Shown here: in pieces, positions 17,676 to 27,541 of the stretch
How the letters are laid out: each line of letters opens with the position of its first letter
Position numbering within the stretch: the first letter of the stretch is position 1
NCBI RefSeq assembly: GCF_014207955.1
Contig: NZ_JACHLK010000007.1
Coordinates: 248,001 to 312,000, forward strand
Direction: 5' to 3'
From: Acidovorax soli
GTDB lineage: Bacteria; Pseudomonadota; Gammaproteobacteria; Burkholderiales; Burkholderiaceae_C
DNA length: 64,000 nucleotides
Position numbers and translations under genes: made by a program
The notes under the pieces: model-generated
Told to the model about the DNA's origin: nothing
Seen by the model: only the letters and a program-made list of their open reading frames with translations
Database searches by the model: none

Positions 17676-18365
17676 TCAGTCGCCCATCAGCCCGCGCTTG
17701 CGGGCCTCGTAGACCGCCTCCGCGCGGGAATGCACCTGCAGCTTGCGGTAGCTGCGCTTGACATAGGTGAGCACGGTCTGCTGGGTCACGCCCATCATCT
17801 GCGCGATCTCGCGGTAGCTGTAGCCCTTGGCGGCCATGCCGAGCATCTCGCATTCGCGCTCGCTGAGCAGGCCCGCGTCAGCTTCGCTGGCCGATGGATC
17901 GAGCGCACTGGCCTGCGGGCGCTGGCGCGACAGGCCCGCAGGGGCGAGCCGGGTCAGCAGGCGCCGCGCGATCACGGGGCTGATGGGGCTGCCGCCGGCA
18001 TGCACGGCGCGCACCATCTCGGCCAGGTCCAGGGCCGGCGTGTCCTTGAGCACATAGCCCGTGGCGCCGGCCGCCAGCGCCTGCATGACATGGGCCTCGT
18101 CGCCGAACACGGTGACCACCACCACCTCGCAATGGGGGGCGACATCGGCGCTGCGCGCAATCACCTCGATGCCGTTGAGATCGGGCAGCCCCAGGTCCAG
18201 CAGCAGCACCTGGGGCTGGTGCCGCGCCAGCAAGGCCAGGCCCGAGGCCGCATCACCGGCGGCGCCCACCAGGCGCAGGTCGGGCGCGGCGGCAATGCTG
18301 TCGCACAGGCGCTGCCGGAAGGGCGGGTCGTCCTCGATCACAAGCACGGAGAGCAGAGCGGACAT
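17676..18365 (-). CDS. NarL/FixJ-family response regulator
   Basis: A 229-residue regulator with a receiver domain (1-120; acidic pair ED11-12, phospho-acceptor Asp57 in [13 protein letters not shown]) and a LuxR-type helix-turn-helix at the C-terminus (about 160-225, [20 protein letters not shown]). It is first in an operon with the kinase gene. It is transcribed divergently from the RCC1-repeat protein gene across 165 bases containing an inverted repeat, making that gene a plausible target. Confidence 0.92.
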   Translation of the reverse strand: MSALLSVLVIEDDPPFRQRLCDSIAAAPDLRLVGAAGDAASGLALLARHQPQVLLLDLGLPDLNGIEVIARSADVAPHCEVVVVTVFGDEAHVMQALAAGATGYVLKDTPALDLAEMVRAVHAGGSPISPVIARRLLTRLAPAGLSRQRPQASALDPSASEADAGLLSERECEMLGMAAKGYSYREIAQMMGVTQQTVLTYVKRSYRKLQVHSRAEAVYEARKRGLMGD

Positions 18366-18450
18366 GGATGGGCGGGCCTTGGAACAGCGCGGCGGTGCAT
18401 TTCATGATACGCGGCGCCTGCTGTCACAGCTGCTTGCACATGAACCGTTT

Positions 18451-18470
18451 TGTCCCGCGTTCGAGGGACA
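18451..18470. promoter_or_regulatory. Inverted repeat TGTCCC-N8-GGGACA in the regulator/RCC1 intergenic region
   Basis: Six-base arms TGTCCC (18451-18456) and GGGACA (18465-18470) are separated by eight bases. They lie 61 bases upstream of the RCC1 gene start, in the only gap shared with the response regulator gene. The spacing fits one face of the helix, as expected for a dimeric LuxR-type regulator. Function is inferred only from position and symmetry. Confidence 0.4.
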
Positions 18471-18530
18471 GACGCTGGCCGTCCCGGCCGGAAGAATCCA
18501 GGGCATCCCATCCACCGCAGGAGTTGTCCC

Positions 18531-20189
18531 ATGTCTGGCCTTTTTCTTCGAACCATCGTGCTGGCGGGCGCTCTGGTCGGTCTCTCGCACCCAGCCGCCG
18601 CAGCCATTCCACACATTGTCATCGGCGACTACCACATGCTGCTGCTCAATGCCGACGGCAGCGTCACCTCCTGGGGGCGCGGCGACTCCGGGCAGCTGGG
18701 CCGGGGCCAGGCCGACCGCAACAACCCGGCGCCCGCGAAGATCGCGGCACTGGGCAACGATGTGGTCGCAGTGACCGCCGGCGGCGCGCTGTCGGCCGCC
18801 GTGAAGTCCGATGGCACGGTCTGGGTCTGGGGCAATGTCTCCGACGGCCTGATCGGCTCCAACACCTCGGGCGGGCAGTTCCGCTACGAGCCCGTGCAGG
18901 TGCCAGGTCTTTCCGGCATGGTCTCGGTGCTGGCTGCGACCAATGGCTACTCGCTCTATGCCACCGACGGCAATGGCCAGATCTGGGCCTGGGGCTACGA
19001 CAATGGCTATGGCAACCTGGGGTTGGGCCCGGGGGCGCCCCAGCACCGGGGGCAGCCGCTGCCCGTGGCGGGTGCCACCGGCATCGTGCAACTGGCCGTG
19101 ACGGGAACCCAGATGATCGGCCGCCGCCAGGACGGCAGCCTGATCGGCTGGGGCAGCAACAGCGCCCGGGACAACCCGCTGCAGGCCGTCACTTCCGCCA
19201 CCGATCCGCTGGGGGTGACGGCCCTCAAGCCCACCGGGCTGTCGTTCATCGACGCCACGGCCACGGGCAACGCGGCGGGCCTGTACTACGGCATCAAGAA
19301 CGGCCAGGCGCTGGCATGGGGAGATACCAACAGCGGCATGCTGACCTGCGGCCAGGAGAGCGCGCTGACGGCGGCCCAGCCCTACACCATCAAGAACCTG
19401 TCCAACCTGCGCCAGATCGCCGCAGGCGGCGGCGCGGCCTTGTTCGTGGACGGCGCCGGCGCCGTGTTCGCCTGCGGCCAGGGGGATCGAGGCCTGCTCG
19501 GAGATGGCACCACGGTGTCCACCAAGTGGGATTCGGTGCCGGCCAACGCCAAGGTGGGCCCGGTGCGCGTGCAGGGCCTGCCGGGGCCGGTGTCCTACGT
19601 CTTCACGGGCGCCTTCGCCGCCGCGGCGCTCATGCCCGATGGCGCGGTCTACACCTGGGGCCGTACCGATGGCGGTGTGCTGGGCAATGGCGTGACCACC
19701 GCCAACGGGGTCGTGAGCACGCCCACGCGCATCGCGCTCAATGCGGGGGTGGACAACAGCGGCAACCCGGGCAACGTCGGCAACCCGGGCGGCACGAATC
19801 CGGGCACCGGCACGCCGGCACCGGGCACCGAGCCGGCCTTCAGCACGGCCCAGAGCGGCCCGCTCAACAACCTCACGGCCACGGCCGGCATCACCCTGCC
19901 GGCCTCCCACGCGGGCCAGCCAGGCGCCATCTTCCTGGCCCTGCTGCTGCCCGATGGGCGCCTGCTCATGCTCGATGGTGCGACGTCCAGCTTCGTTCCC
20001 GCCATGGCGGCCCTGTACACCGGGGCGCTGCCGGTGTCGGCCCCGGTGCTCGACATCCGTGGCATGGACCTGAGCACCCTGGCGGGCAGCAACGTCTACC
20101 TGGGCTACGGCCTGGGGGTGAATTCCCTGGCCGCGCTCTACGAGATGCTGCGTGCGGGACGTTATTCCAATGTCCTGACCCTGCGCTGA
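18531..20189 (+). CDS. Exported RCC1-repeat protein with Gly/Asn/Pro linker and distinct C-terminal domain
   Basis: A 552-residue protein with a signal peptide (about 1-25, SHPAAAAIP). Residues 30-400 are RCC1-type beta-propeller repeats, shown by recurring patterns such as [40 protein letters not shown] and [17 protein letters not shown] low-complexity linker rich in Gly, Asn, Pro and Thr (about 403-440) joins a C-terminal domain of about 110 residues ending [16 protein letters not shown]. The start at 18531 has GGAG nine bases upstream. It probably acts outside the cytoplasm; propellers of this type usually bind partners. It has its own strong terminator and sits between hisF and hisI. Confidence 0.85.
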   Translation: MSGLFLRTIVLAGALVGLSHPAAAAIPHIVIGDYHMLLLNADGSVTSWGRGDSGQLGRGQADRNNPAPAKIAALGNDVVAVTAGGALSAAVKSDGTVWVWGNVSDGLIGSNTSGGQFRYEPVQVPGLSGMVSVLAATNGYSLYATDGNGQIWAWGYDNGYGNLGLGPGAPQHRGQPLPVAGATGIVQLAVTGTQMIGRRQDGSLIGWGSNSARDNPLQAVTSATDPLGVTALKPTGLSFIDATATGNAAGLYYGIKNGQALAWGDTNSGMLTCGQESALTAAQPYTIKNLSNLRQIAAGGGAALFVDGAGAVFACGQGDRGLLGDGTTVSTKWDSVPANAKVGPVRVQGLPGPVSYVFTGAFAAAALMPDGAVYTWGRTDGGVLGNGVTTANGVVSTPTRIALNAGVDNSGNPGNVGNPGGTNPGTGTPAPGTEPAFSTAQSGPLNNLTATAGITLPASHAGQPGAIFLALLLPDGRLLMLDGATSSFVPAMAALYTGALPVSAPVLDIRGMDLSTLAGSNVYLGYGLGVNSLAALYEMLRAGRYSNVLTLR

Positions 20190-20206
20190 GCGCAACCGCG
20201 CTGCCC

Positions 20207-20249
20207 GGCCCGAGCACCGCCTGCCCCGGCAGGCGGTGCTCGGGCCTTT
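20207..20249 (+). terminator. Strong intrinsic terminator after the RCC1 gene
   Basis: A perfect 19-base-pair stem, GGCCCGAGCACCGCCTGCC (20207-20225) with its complement at 20228-20246, has only CC in the nominal loop and is followed by TTT. It lies 17 bases after the RCC1 stop and upstream of hisI. It should isolate hisI-hisE from upstream transcription. Confidence 0.85.
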
Positions 20250-20314
20250 GGCCATTTCGGGGCTGCCAATGCCCTGCCAGGGGTCGGTCATTCAAATCGC
20301 CGACAATCCGGGCC

Positions 20315-20704
20315 ATGAACTGGCTCAACGAAGTGAAATGGGATGCGCAGGGCCTGGTGCCCGTGATCGCGCAGGAGCAGGGCACGGGCGACGTGCTGAT
20401 GTTTGCCTGGATGAACCGCGAGGCGCTGGAAAAGACCGCTGAACTCGGCCGCGCCGTGTACTTCAGCCGCTCGCGCGGCAAGCTGTGGTTCAAGGGCGAG
20501 GAGTCGGGCCACGTGCAGACGGTGCACGAAATCCGCCTGGACTGCGACAACGACGTGGTGCTGCTCAAGGTGACCCAGCTGGGCCATGCGCCCGGCATCG
20601 CCTGCCACACGGGCCGCCACAGCTGCTTCTTCAGCGTGCTCAAGGACGGGGCGTGGACTCCCGTCGATCCGGTCTTGAAAGACCCCGAATCCATCTACAA
20701 GTAA
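20315..20704 (+). CDS. hisI: HisI, phosphoribosyl-AMP cyclohydrolase
   Basis: HisI opens the adenine ring of PR-AMP, a zinc- and magnesium-dependent step. The 129-residue protein is a stand-alone cyclohydrolase rather than a HisIE fusion. Metal ligands are visible in [15 protein letters not shown] and [11 protein letters not shown]. It follows the RCC1 terminator, so it needs its own promoter in 20250-20314, where I see no clear consensus. hisE follows after 4 bases. Confidence 0.96.
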   Translation: MNWLNEVKWDAQGLVPVIAQEQGTGDVLMFAWMNREALEKTAELGRAVYFSRSRGKLWFKGEESGHVQTVHEIRLDCDNDVVLLKVTQLGHAPGIACHTGRHSCFFSVLKDGAWTPVDPVLKDPESIYK

Positions 20705-20708
20705 GACC

Positions 20709-21086
20709 ATGAGTTCCAACGATTCCCTCGCCCGCCTGGCTGCCGTCATCGAGAGCCGCAAGCCCGCCAACGGGGGCGACCCCGAGAAGAGCTATGTCTC
20801 GCGCCTGCTGCACAAGGGGCCCGAGGCATTTCTCAAGAAGATCGGCGAGGAGGCCACCGAGGTGGTCATGGCCGCCAAGGACGTGGACCATGGCGCCGAC
20901 GCCAGCAAGCTGGTCTACGAGGTGGCCGACCTGTGGTTCCACTCCATGATCGCGCTGGCCCACTATGGCCTGTCGCCCGCCGACGTGGTCACCGAACTCG
21001 AGCGCCGCGAGGGCACCAGCGGCATCGAGGAGAAAGCCCTGCGCAAGGCCGTTGCGCGTGCAGCCCACGAGGAAGGATCTCCATGA
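20709..21086 (+). CDS. hisE: HisE, phosphoribosyl-ATP pyrophosphohydrolase
   Basis: HisE hydrolyses PR-ATP to PR-AMP. The 125-residue all-alpha MazG-like fold is marked by [30 protein letters not shown] (EExxE metal site) and [13 protein letters not shown] (ExxD site). The C-terminus is extended by about 20 residues beyond the minimal family length. Its stop overlaps the start of the next membrane protein gene. Confidence 0.96.
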   Translation: MSSNDSLARLAAVIESRKPANGGDPEKSYVSRLLHKGPEAFLKKIGEEATEVVMAAKDVDHGADASKLVYEVADLWFHSMIALAHYGLSPADVVTELERREGTSGIEEKALRKAVARAAHEEGSP

Positions 21087-21469
21087 GCGACATCATCGAC
21101 GTGCGAACCAACGACCAGAAGGCCGAGAGCCTCAAGAACATCGGCTGGGTCAGCTATGTGCTGCACCTGATCGTGGCCCTGGGCGCCGTGCTGCCAGGCA
21201 CGCAGGCCAGCGCGCTGCTGCTGGTCATCGCCCTGGTGCTCGATCTGATCAAGCGCGGCGATGCCATGGGCACCTGGCAGGAAAACCACTTCTCCTGGCG
21301 CATCCGCTCGGTGATCTGGGCCGGCGTGTTGTACGCCGTGACCGCGCCGCTGTGGCTGCTGTTCTTCATTCCCGGCTGGATCGCCTGGGGCCTCATCTCG
21401 CTGTGGTTCCTCTACCGCATCGTGCGCGGCATGCTGGCCATGAGCAAGAACCAGGCGGTGGATGCCTGA
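21083..21469 (+). CDS. Small membrane protein (DUF4870-like)
   Basis: A 128-residue protein with about four hydrophobic helices, residues 17-36 and 38-54 near the start and about 72-90 and 92-112 later, separated by a polar loop [20 protein letters not shown]. That layout resembles the DUF4870 group of small inner-membrane proteins, whose function is unknown. The ATG overlaps the hisE stop, and the 3' end overlaps the patatin gene by eight bases, so all three are likely cotranscribed. Confidence 0.75.
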   Translation: MSDIIDVRTNDQKAESLKNIGWVSYVLHLIVALGAVLPGTQASALLLVIALVLDLIKRGDAMGTWQENHFSWRIRSVIWAGVLYAVTAPLWLLFFIPGWIAWGLISLWFLYRIVRGMLAMSKNQAVDA

Positions 21470-22502
21470 ACCCCACGCACCGCGGCGCCTGAACCTGGCG
21501 CTGCAGGGCGGAGGCTCGCACGGCGCGCTGACCTGGGGCGTGCTCGATGCCCTGCTCGAAGACGGGCAGTGGCAGCTCGATGGCATCAGCGGCACCAGCG
21601 CAGGGGCCATGAACGCGGTGGCCCTGGCCCACGGCTTTGCCCAGGCGGCGCAGGCCCACAAGGACCCGGTGGAAGCCCGTGCCGCAGGCTGCGCCCTGGC
21701 GCGCGAATCCCTTGCGCGGCTGTGGGAGGGCGTGGGTTCGCTGGGCAGCCTGACCTGGGGCACGCCCTTGTCGGCGGCCAACCCGCTGATGGGCATGATG
21801 GCGCAATGGTTCTCGCCCTACCAGACCAATCCGCTGGGCTTCAACCCGCTGCGCCAGTTGCTGGAGCGCGAGGTCGATTTCGGTCTGCTGTGCTCGGCAC
21901 GTGCCAGCATCGAGAGCGTGGTGCCCCAGGTGTTCGTGTGCGCCACCAATGTGCGCACGGGGCGCGGCGAAATCTTCTCGGGCCCGCGCCTGAGTGCCGA
22001 CGCCGTGATGGCCTCGGCCTGCCTGCCCATGGTGTTCAAGGCCGTGGAGATCGATGGCGAGCACTACTGGGACGGCGGCTACTCGGGCAACCCGGCGCTG
22101 CACCCGCTGATCTACCAGACCGAGACCTCGGACATCCTGCTGGTGCAGATCAACCCCATCGAGCATCTGTCCGTGCCGGACAACGCGCACGAGATCATGG
22201 AGCGCATGAACGAGGTGACCTTCAATGCCAGCCTGTTGGCCGAGCTGCGTGCCATCGAGTTCGTGCGCCGGCTGCTGGCCGAGGGCAGGCTCGATGCGCG
22301 GCGCTACAAGAACGTGCTCATGCACCGCATCGACGGGGGCGCCGTGCTCGCGCCCTTCGGAGCCGACACCAAGGTGCGCGCCGACACCTCCTTCGTGCGC
22401 CAGCTGTTCGAGCTGGGGCGCAAGGCCGGCAAGAACTGGATGAAGGCGCACCGCAAGGACGTGGGTGTGCGCCCGAGCATCAAGATCACCGACAATGCGT
22501 GA
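21462..22502 (+). CDS. Patatin-like phospholipase family protein (RssA type)
   Basis: A 346-residue cytoplasmic or membrane-associated lipid hydrolase. The oxyanion hole QGGGSHGALTWGV (15-27), nucleophile elbow GTSAG with Ser46 and dyad Asp204 in WDGGYSGNPAL are all present. There is no signal peptide, so it is not a secreted type V effector. It overlaps the preceding gene by eight bases and ends next to a HIT-protein gene. The substrate is unknown. Confidence 0.9.
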   Translation: MPEPHAPRRLNLALQGGGSHGALTWGVLDALLEDGQWQLDGISGTSAGAMNAVALAHGFAQAAQAHKDPVEARAAGCALARESLARLWEGVGSLGSLTWGTPLSAANPLMGMMAQWFSPYQTNPLGFNPLRQLLEREVDFGLLCSARASIESVVPQVFVCATNVRTGRGEIFSGPRLSADAVMASACLPMVFKAVEIDGEHYWDGGYSGNPALHPLIYQTETSDILLVQINPIEHLSVPDNAHEIMERMNEVTFNASLLAELRAIEFVRRLLAEGRLDARRYKNVLMHRIDGGAVLAPFGADTKVRADTSFVRQLFELGRKAGKNWMKAHRKDVGVRPSIKITDNA

Positions 22503-22544
22503 ATGAATGTGCCGCAAGGCAACCCCACCGCCTCTTTTTTCACC

Positions 22545-22901
22545 ATGCACGACCCGAACTGCCTTTTCTGCAAAATCATCGCAGGCCAGATTCCTTCGAA
22601 GAAGGTCTATGAGGACGAGGAGGTCTTTGCCTTCCACGATATCCATCCCTGGGCTCCTGTGCACTTCCTCATGGTTCCCAAGGCGCACATTCCTTCCATG
22701 GCCCAGGTCACCGAGGAGCATGCCGGTGTGTTGGGGCGCATGATGGCGCTGGCCCCCAAGCTGGCCCTGGAGCAGGGCTGCAATCCCTACCCGGAGGGCG
22801 GATTCCGCATCGTGGTAAACACGGGGCTTGAAGGCGGCCAGGAGATCCACCACCTGCATATCCATGTGATGGGTGGCCCCCGCCCATGGCTCAAAGGCTG
22901 A
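22545..22901 (+). CDS. HIT-family nucleotide hydrolase (HinT-like)
   Basis: A HIT-domain protein of 118 residues from the ATG at 22545 (MHDPNCLFCKIIAG, the usual family N-terminus). The active-site motif is HHLHIHVMGG near the C-terminus. HinT proteins hydrolyse phosphoramidate bonds on purine nucleotides. An ATG at 22503, just after the patatin stop, would add 14 unlikely residues. Neither start has a good Shine-Dalgarno sequence. Confidence 0.9.
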   Translation: MHDPNCLFCKIIAGQIPSKKVYEDEEVFAFHDIHPWAPVHFLMVPKAHIPSMAQVTEEHAGVLGRMMALAPKLALEQGCNPYPEGGFRIVVNTGLEGGQEIHHLHIHVMGGPRPWLKG

Positions 22902-22975
22902 CGCGAACGGACGCTTCGCACCGATAGACCCCTGCACCGAAGCAGGGTGTGTGAACTCCGGTCACGGCCGGGGTC

Positions 22976-22981
22976 TAAAAT
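22976..22981 (+). promoter_or_regulatory. Probable -10 element of the tatABC promoter
   Basis: TAAAAT occurs 27 bases before the tatA ATG, with a small hairpin CCCTGC-N6-GCAGGG further upstream (22930-22947). No good -35 sequence is found at the expected spacing, so the call rests on the -10 match and position. Confidence 0.4.
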
Positions 22982-23007
22982 GACTGCAATACGTTAGGAG
23001 ATATTCC

Positions 23008-23250
23008 ATGGGCTCTTTTTCCATCTGGCACTGGCTGATCGTGCTGCTGATCGTCGTCATGGTCTTCGGCACCAAGAAGCTCAAGAACATGGGTTCCGAC
23101 CTCGGGGGCGCCGTCAAGGGCTTCAAGGACGGCATGAAGGACGGCTCCACTGCGGACAGCGGTGCGGTCAACCCCCCGGCAGGCCAGGTGGCCAACAGCC
23201 AGGCGGCCGACAAGACCACCATCGACGTCGAAGCCAAGCAAAAGAGCTGA
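23008..23250 (+). CDS. tatA: TatA, twin-arginine translocase pore subunit
   Basis: TatA polymerises to form the passage for folded Tat substrates. The 80-residue protein has an N-terminal membrane helix (about 5-20, [15 protein letters not shown]), the [10 protein letters not shown] hinge and an amphipathic helix, then a polar tail. A GGAGA site lies eight bases before the ATG. It is followed by tatB and tatC on the same strand. Confidence 0.95.
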   Translation: MGSFSIWHWLIVLLIVVMVFGTKKLKNMGSDLGGAVKGFKDGMKDGSTADSGAVNPPAGQVANSQAADKTTIDVEAKQKS

Positions 23251-23272
23251 TCGCTGAGCGGACGCCTGCTTC

Positions 23273-23734
23273 ATGATCGATATTGGCCTGTCCAAGATGG
23301 CGCTGATCGGCGCCGTGGCGCTGATCGTCATCGGCCCCGAGAAGCTGCCGCGCGTGGCCCGCACGGTGGGCACCCTGCTGGGCAAGGCGCAGCGTTACGT
23401 GTCCGACGTCAAGGCCGAGGTCAACCGGTCCATGGAGCTCGATGAGCTGCGCAAGATGAAGGACACGGTGGAGGGGGCGGCACGCGATGTGCAGCAGTCC
23501 ATCCAGACCGGTGCCAGCGAGTTCGAGAAGGACTGGGCGGCTGCTACGGACATGAGCACCCCCGAGCCGTTCGAGCCGGCGGTGGTGGTGCCGGCGTACA
23601 AGCACCCGGGCAAGAACTGGCGGCTCAAGCGCGGGGCCACGCCCCAGTGGTACAAGTCGCGCAGTGGCGTGCGTACCAAGGCGCAGTCCGGCGCAGCACG
23701 CGTTGCCCGCTACCGGCCCCAGAAATTCCATTGA
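23273..23734 (+). CDS. tatB: TatB, twin-arginine translocase receptor subunit
   Basis: TatB forms the signal-peptide receptor with TatC. The 153-residue protein begins with [29 protein letters not shown], in which the Glu and Pro of the IGPEKLP hinge are conserved, followed by a long amphipathic helix. A basic tail (about 115-153) is rich in Arg and Lys. It lies 22 bases after tatA. Confidence 0.95.
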   Translation: MIDIGLSKMALIGAVALIVIGPEKLPRVARTVGTLLGKAQRYVSDVKAEVNRSMELDELRKMKDTVEGAARDVQQSIQTGASEFEKDWAAATDMSTPEPFEPAVVVPAYKHPGKNWRLKRGATPQWYKSRSGVRTKAQSGAARVARYRPQKFH

Positions 23735-23799
23735 CGATGCCGCGCCGCACTTCCCGTGCGCGCGGCATGGGCGCGCCCCACGCCCTTTGAAAATCCAAC

Positions 23800-24603
23800 A
23801 TGTCCGAAACTCCCTCCAAAGAAGACGAGCTGGCCGGTACCGAGCAGCCGTTCGTGCAGCACCTGATGGAGCTGCGCGACCGCCTGCTCAAGGCCATTGT
23901 CGCCATCGCCATCGCGGCGGCGATCCTGTTCTTCTTTCCCGGCCCTGGCGCGCTGTACGATTTTCTGGCCGCCCCGCTGGTGGCGCATCTGCCCAAGGGG
24001 GCCACACTGATCGCCACCTCGGTGATCTCGCCCTTCATGGTGCCGCTCAAGATCCTGCTGATGTCGGCCTTTCTGCTGGCGCTGCCCTTTGTGCTGTGGC
24101 AGGTCTGGGCCTTCGTGGCGCCGGGCCTGTACTCGCACGAGAAGAAGCTGGTACTGCCGCTGGTGATCTCCAGCACCCTGCTGTTCTTCGTGGGCGTGGC
24201 GTTCTGCTACTACTTCGTGTTCGGTCAGGTGTTTGCCTTCATCCAGAGCTTTGCGCCCAAGAGCATCACGGCCGCGCCAGACATCGAGGCCTACCTGAGC
24301 TTCGTGCTCTCGATGTTCCTGGCCTTCGGCCTGGCGTTCGAGGTGCCGATCGCCGTGGTGGTGCTCGCGCGCATGGGCATCGTCAGTGTGGAAAAACTCA
24401 AGAGCTTTCGCGGCTATTTCGTTGTGGCGGCCTTCGTCGTGGCGGCCGTCGTGACGCCGCCAGACGTGGTCTCGCAGCTCGCGCTGGCCGTGCCCATGTG
24501 CATCCTCTACGAGATCGGTATCTGGGCGGCGCAGATTTTCATCAAGCACACCAAGGCGCCTGAAGAGGCCGACGAAGCGGCTTCGTCATCATCGTCATCC
24601 TGA
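23800..24603 (+). CDS. tatC: TatC, twin-arginine signal receptor
   Basis: TatC binds the twin-arginine signal. The 267-residue protein has six membrane helices and the conserved N-terminal HLMELRDRLLKA and FSF-like periplasmic loops. The last ~15 residues are Glu/Asp then a run of serines. A bidirectional terminator follows. At least two nearby proteins, the Rieske subunit and the lytic transglycosylase at 54 kb, carry KR or RR signal motifs. Confidence 0.96.
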   Translation: MSETPSKEDELAGTEQPFVQHLMELRDRLLKAIVAIAIAAAILFFFPGPGALYDFLAAPLVAHLPKGATLIATSVISPFMVPLKILLMSAFLLALPFVLWQVWAFVAPGLYSHEKKLVLPLVISSTLLFFVGVAFCYYFVFGQVFAFIQSFAPKSITAAPDIEAYLSFVLSMFLAFGLAFEVPIAVVVLARMGIVSVEKLKSFRGYFVVAAFVVAAVVTPPDVVSQLALAVPMCILYEIGIWAAQIFIKHTKAPEEADEAASSSSSS

Positions 24604-24645
24604 GCTTCGCAATCGATGGATCTGCCGCCTCGGAAGGCGGCGCAA

Positions 24646-24684
24646 AAAAAAGCAACTGCCGCACGCTGCGCCAGTTGCTTTTTT
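24646..24684. terminator. Bidirectional intrinsic terminator between tatC and the DegS-like gene
   Basis: A perfect 13-base inverted repeat, AAAAAAGCAACTG (24646-24658) and CAGTTGCTTTTTT (24672-24684), gives a T-run on both strands. It lies between the convergent ends of tatC (24603) and the protease gene (24723) and can stop transcription from either side. Confidence 0.9.
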
Positions 24685-24722
24685 CATGGTCTGTGAGCGC
24701 GAGCCAGGCGCCGCCTGCCTGC

Positions 24723-25880
<1,158 letters not shown>

Positions 25881-26191
25881 GGGGAGGGGGCCAAGGGGAC
25901 AATCGGGACGCCATTGTGCGCCATCGCCCGCGGAGCGCTGCCGCGCAGACCCCTGGCGTCGGCATTGGCGGGTGGGGGCTTCTCGGATGGTGGCGGCAAA
26001 ACCCTAGGGAAAACCCTAGAATGCAGGCACGACTGCCCCCGCTGCCTGTGTTCTCCCGTGGCCCGCTACCCGCCTGGCCGCCCGCGACAATCTCCCCCAT
26101 CCGGAAACTGCCGACGAACGATGGCCTGTGGCATGCCACCGCTGCCGCCGCACCCGCAGTCCTGTGCACGCAATTTCTGGAGCTTTTCCCC
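25881..26191. promoter_or_regulatory. 311-base divergent intergenic region with AAAACCCTAG direct repeats
   Basis: This region separates the protease and MHS transporter genes. The direct repeat AAAACCCTAG occurs at 25998-26007 and 26010-26019, a 12-base period, and overlaps the palindrome CCCTAGGG (26002-26009). The A+T-rich repeats stand out from their GC-rich surroundings and look like an operator or an activator site for the transporter gene. No small ORF or RNA is convincing here. Confidence 0.5.
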
Positions 26192-27520
26192 ATGACCTCG
26201 ATCACCGCGGTGGATGGCGCGTCCGCGTCCGCCGGCACGCCCCACCGTCCCCTGAACCGCAGCGACTACCAGACCCTGGGCCTGTCCGCACTGGGCGGGA
26301 CGCTGGAGTTCTACGACTTCGTCGTTTTCGTCTTCTTTGCCAACGTCATCGGCTCGCTGTTCTTTCCGGCCGACATGCCCGAATGGATGCGCCAGCTGCA
26401 GACCCTGGGCATCTTTGCCGCCGGCTACCTGGCGCGCCCGCTGGGCGGCATCGTGATCGCCCACTACGGCGACAAGCTGGGCCGCAAGAAGATGTTCACG
26501 CTCTCCATCTTCCTCATGTCCGTGCCCACCCTGGTCATCGGCATCTTGCCCACCTACGCCACCATCGGCATCGCAGCACCGCTGCTCTTGCTGGCCATGC
26601 GTGTGCTGCAGGGGGCTGCCATCGGTGGCGAGATGCCCGGTGCGTGGGTTTTCGTGGCCGAGCATGCGCCGGCCCGGAACTACGGCTTTGCCATTGGCAC
26701 GCTGACCTCGGGCATCACCGGGGGCATCTTCCTGGGCTCCATCATGGGTGTGTGGCTCAACACCACCTACAGCCAGGCCGAGGTGCATGACTGGGCCTGG
26801 CGCATCCCCTTCATCCTGGGGGGCGTGTTCGGCCTGGTGTCGGTGTACCTGCGCAAGTTCCTCGAAGAGACGCCGATCTTCCGCGAGATGCAGGCACGCA
26901 AGGCCGCCGACCGGGAGCTGCCGCTCAAGACCATCCTGCGCGACCACCGCGAAGCCTGTGTGCTCGTGGCGCTGATGACCTGGGTGCTGTCCACCGCCGT
27001 GGTGGTGGTGGTGCTGTTCACCCCGTCCTACCTGCAGAAGGTGTTCCACATCGTGCCCGCAGCCGCCATGAAGGCCAATGCCGTGGCCACGGTGACACTG
27101 ACCATCGGCTGCGTGTTCTGGGGGTGGCTGTCCGACAAGGCCGGCACCCGCACGGCCATGGTGCTGGGCTGGGGTGGCATGACTGCCACGGCCTACCTGT
27201 TCTATATGGGCCTGCCGGGTACCGAAGCCTCGCTGGTTGGCTCCTATGCCCTGGTGGGCTTCTTCGTTGGCAGCATCTCGCTGCTGCCCGTAGTGGGTGT
27301 GCGCGCTTTCCCGGCGCCCGTTCGCTTCACCGGTCTGTCCTTTGCCTACAACATGGCCTACGCCGTGTTCGGCGGCCTCACGCCCGTGCTGATTTCCACC
27401 TGGCAGCAGGTGGACCCGCTGGCGCCGGCCCACTATGTGGCGGCCATGGGCGTGCTGGGCGCGGCCATCGGACTGCTGTGGCCGCTGGCCACCAAGGGCT
27501 GGCAACCGTCCAGGGCCTGA
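26192..27520 (+). CDS. MFS transporter, metabolite:H+ symporter (MHS) family
   Basis: A 442-residue major facilitator with twelve predicted helices. Family motifs are GGTLEFYDFVVF at helix 1, the loop 2-3 motif GDKLGRKKMFT and RVLQGAAIGGEMPGAW in helix 4. Together these place it with MHS transporters of organic acids or betaines such as ProP, KgtP and ShiA. The substrate cannot be read from sequence. The ATG at 26192 fits the first helix; frame extension upstream lacks similarity to the family. Confidence 0.88.
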   Translation: MTSITAVDGASASAGTPHRPLNRSDYQTLGLSALGGTLEFYDFVVFVFFANVIGSLFFPADMPEWMRQLQTLGIFAAGYLARPLGGIVIAHYGDKLGRKKMFTLSIFLMSVPTLVIGILPTYATIGIAAPLLLLAMRVLQGAAIGGEMPGAWVFVAEHAPARNYGFAIGTLTSGITGGIFLGSIMGVWLNTTYSQAEVHDWAWRIPFILGGVFGLVSVYLRKFLEETPIFREMQARKAADRELPLKTILRDHREACVLVALMTWVLSTAVVVVVLFTPSYLQKVFHIVPAAAMKANAVATVTLTIGCVFWGWLSDKAGTRTAMVLGWGGMTATAYLFYMGLPGTEASLVGSYALVGFFVGSISLLPVVGVRAFPAPVRFTGLSFAYNMAYAVFGGLTPVLISTWQQVDPLAPAHYVAAMGVLGAAIGLLWPLATKGWQPSRA

Positions 27521-27541
27521 GGGTCTTGGCACAATCGGGGC

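Noticed and set aside
18600..19720. Repeated sequence suggestive of a CRISPR-like or tandem DNA array
   Set aside because: The periodicity is at protein level (RCC1 blades), units diverge in DNA sequence and there are no constant repeats with unique spacers.
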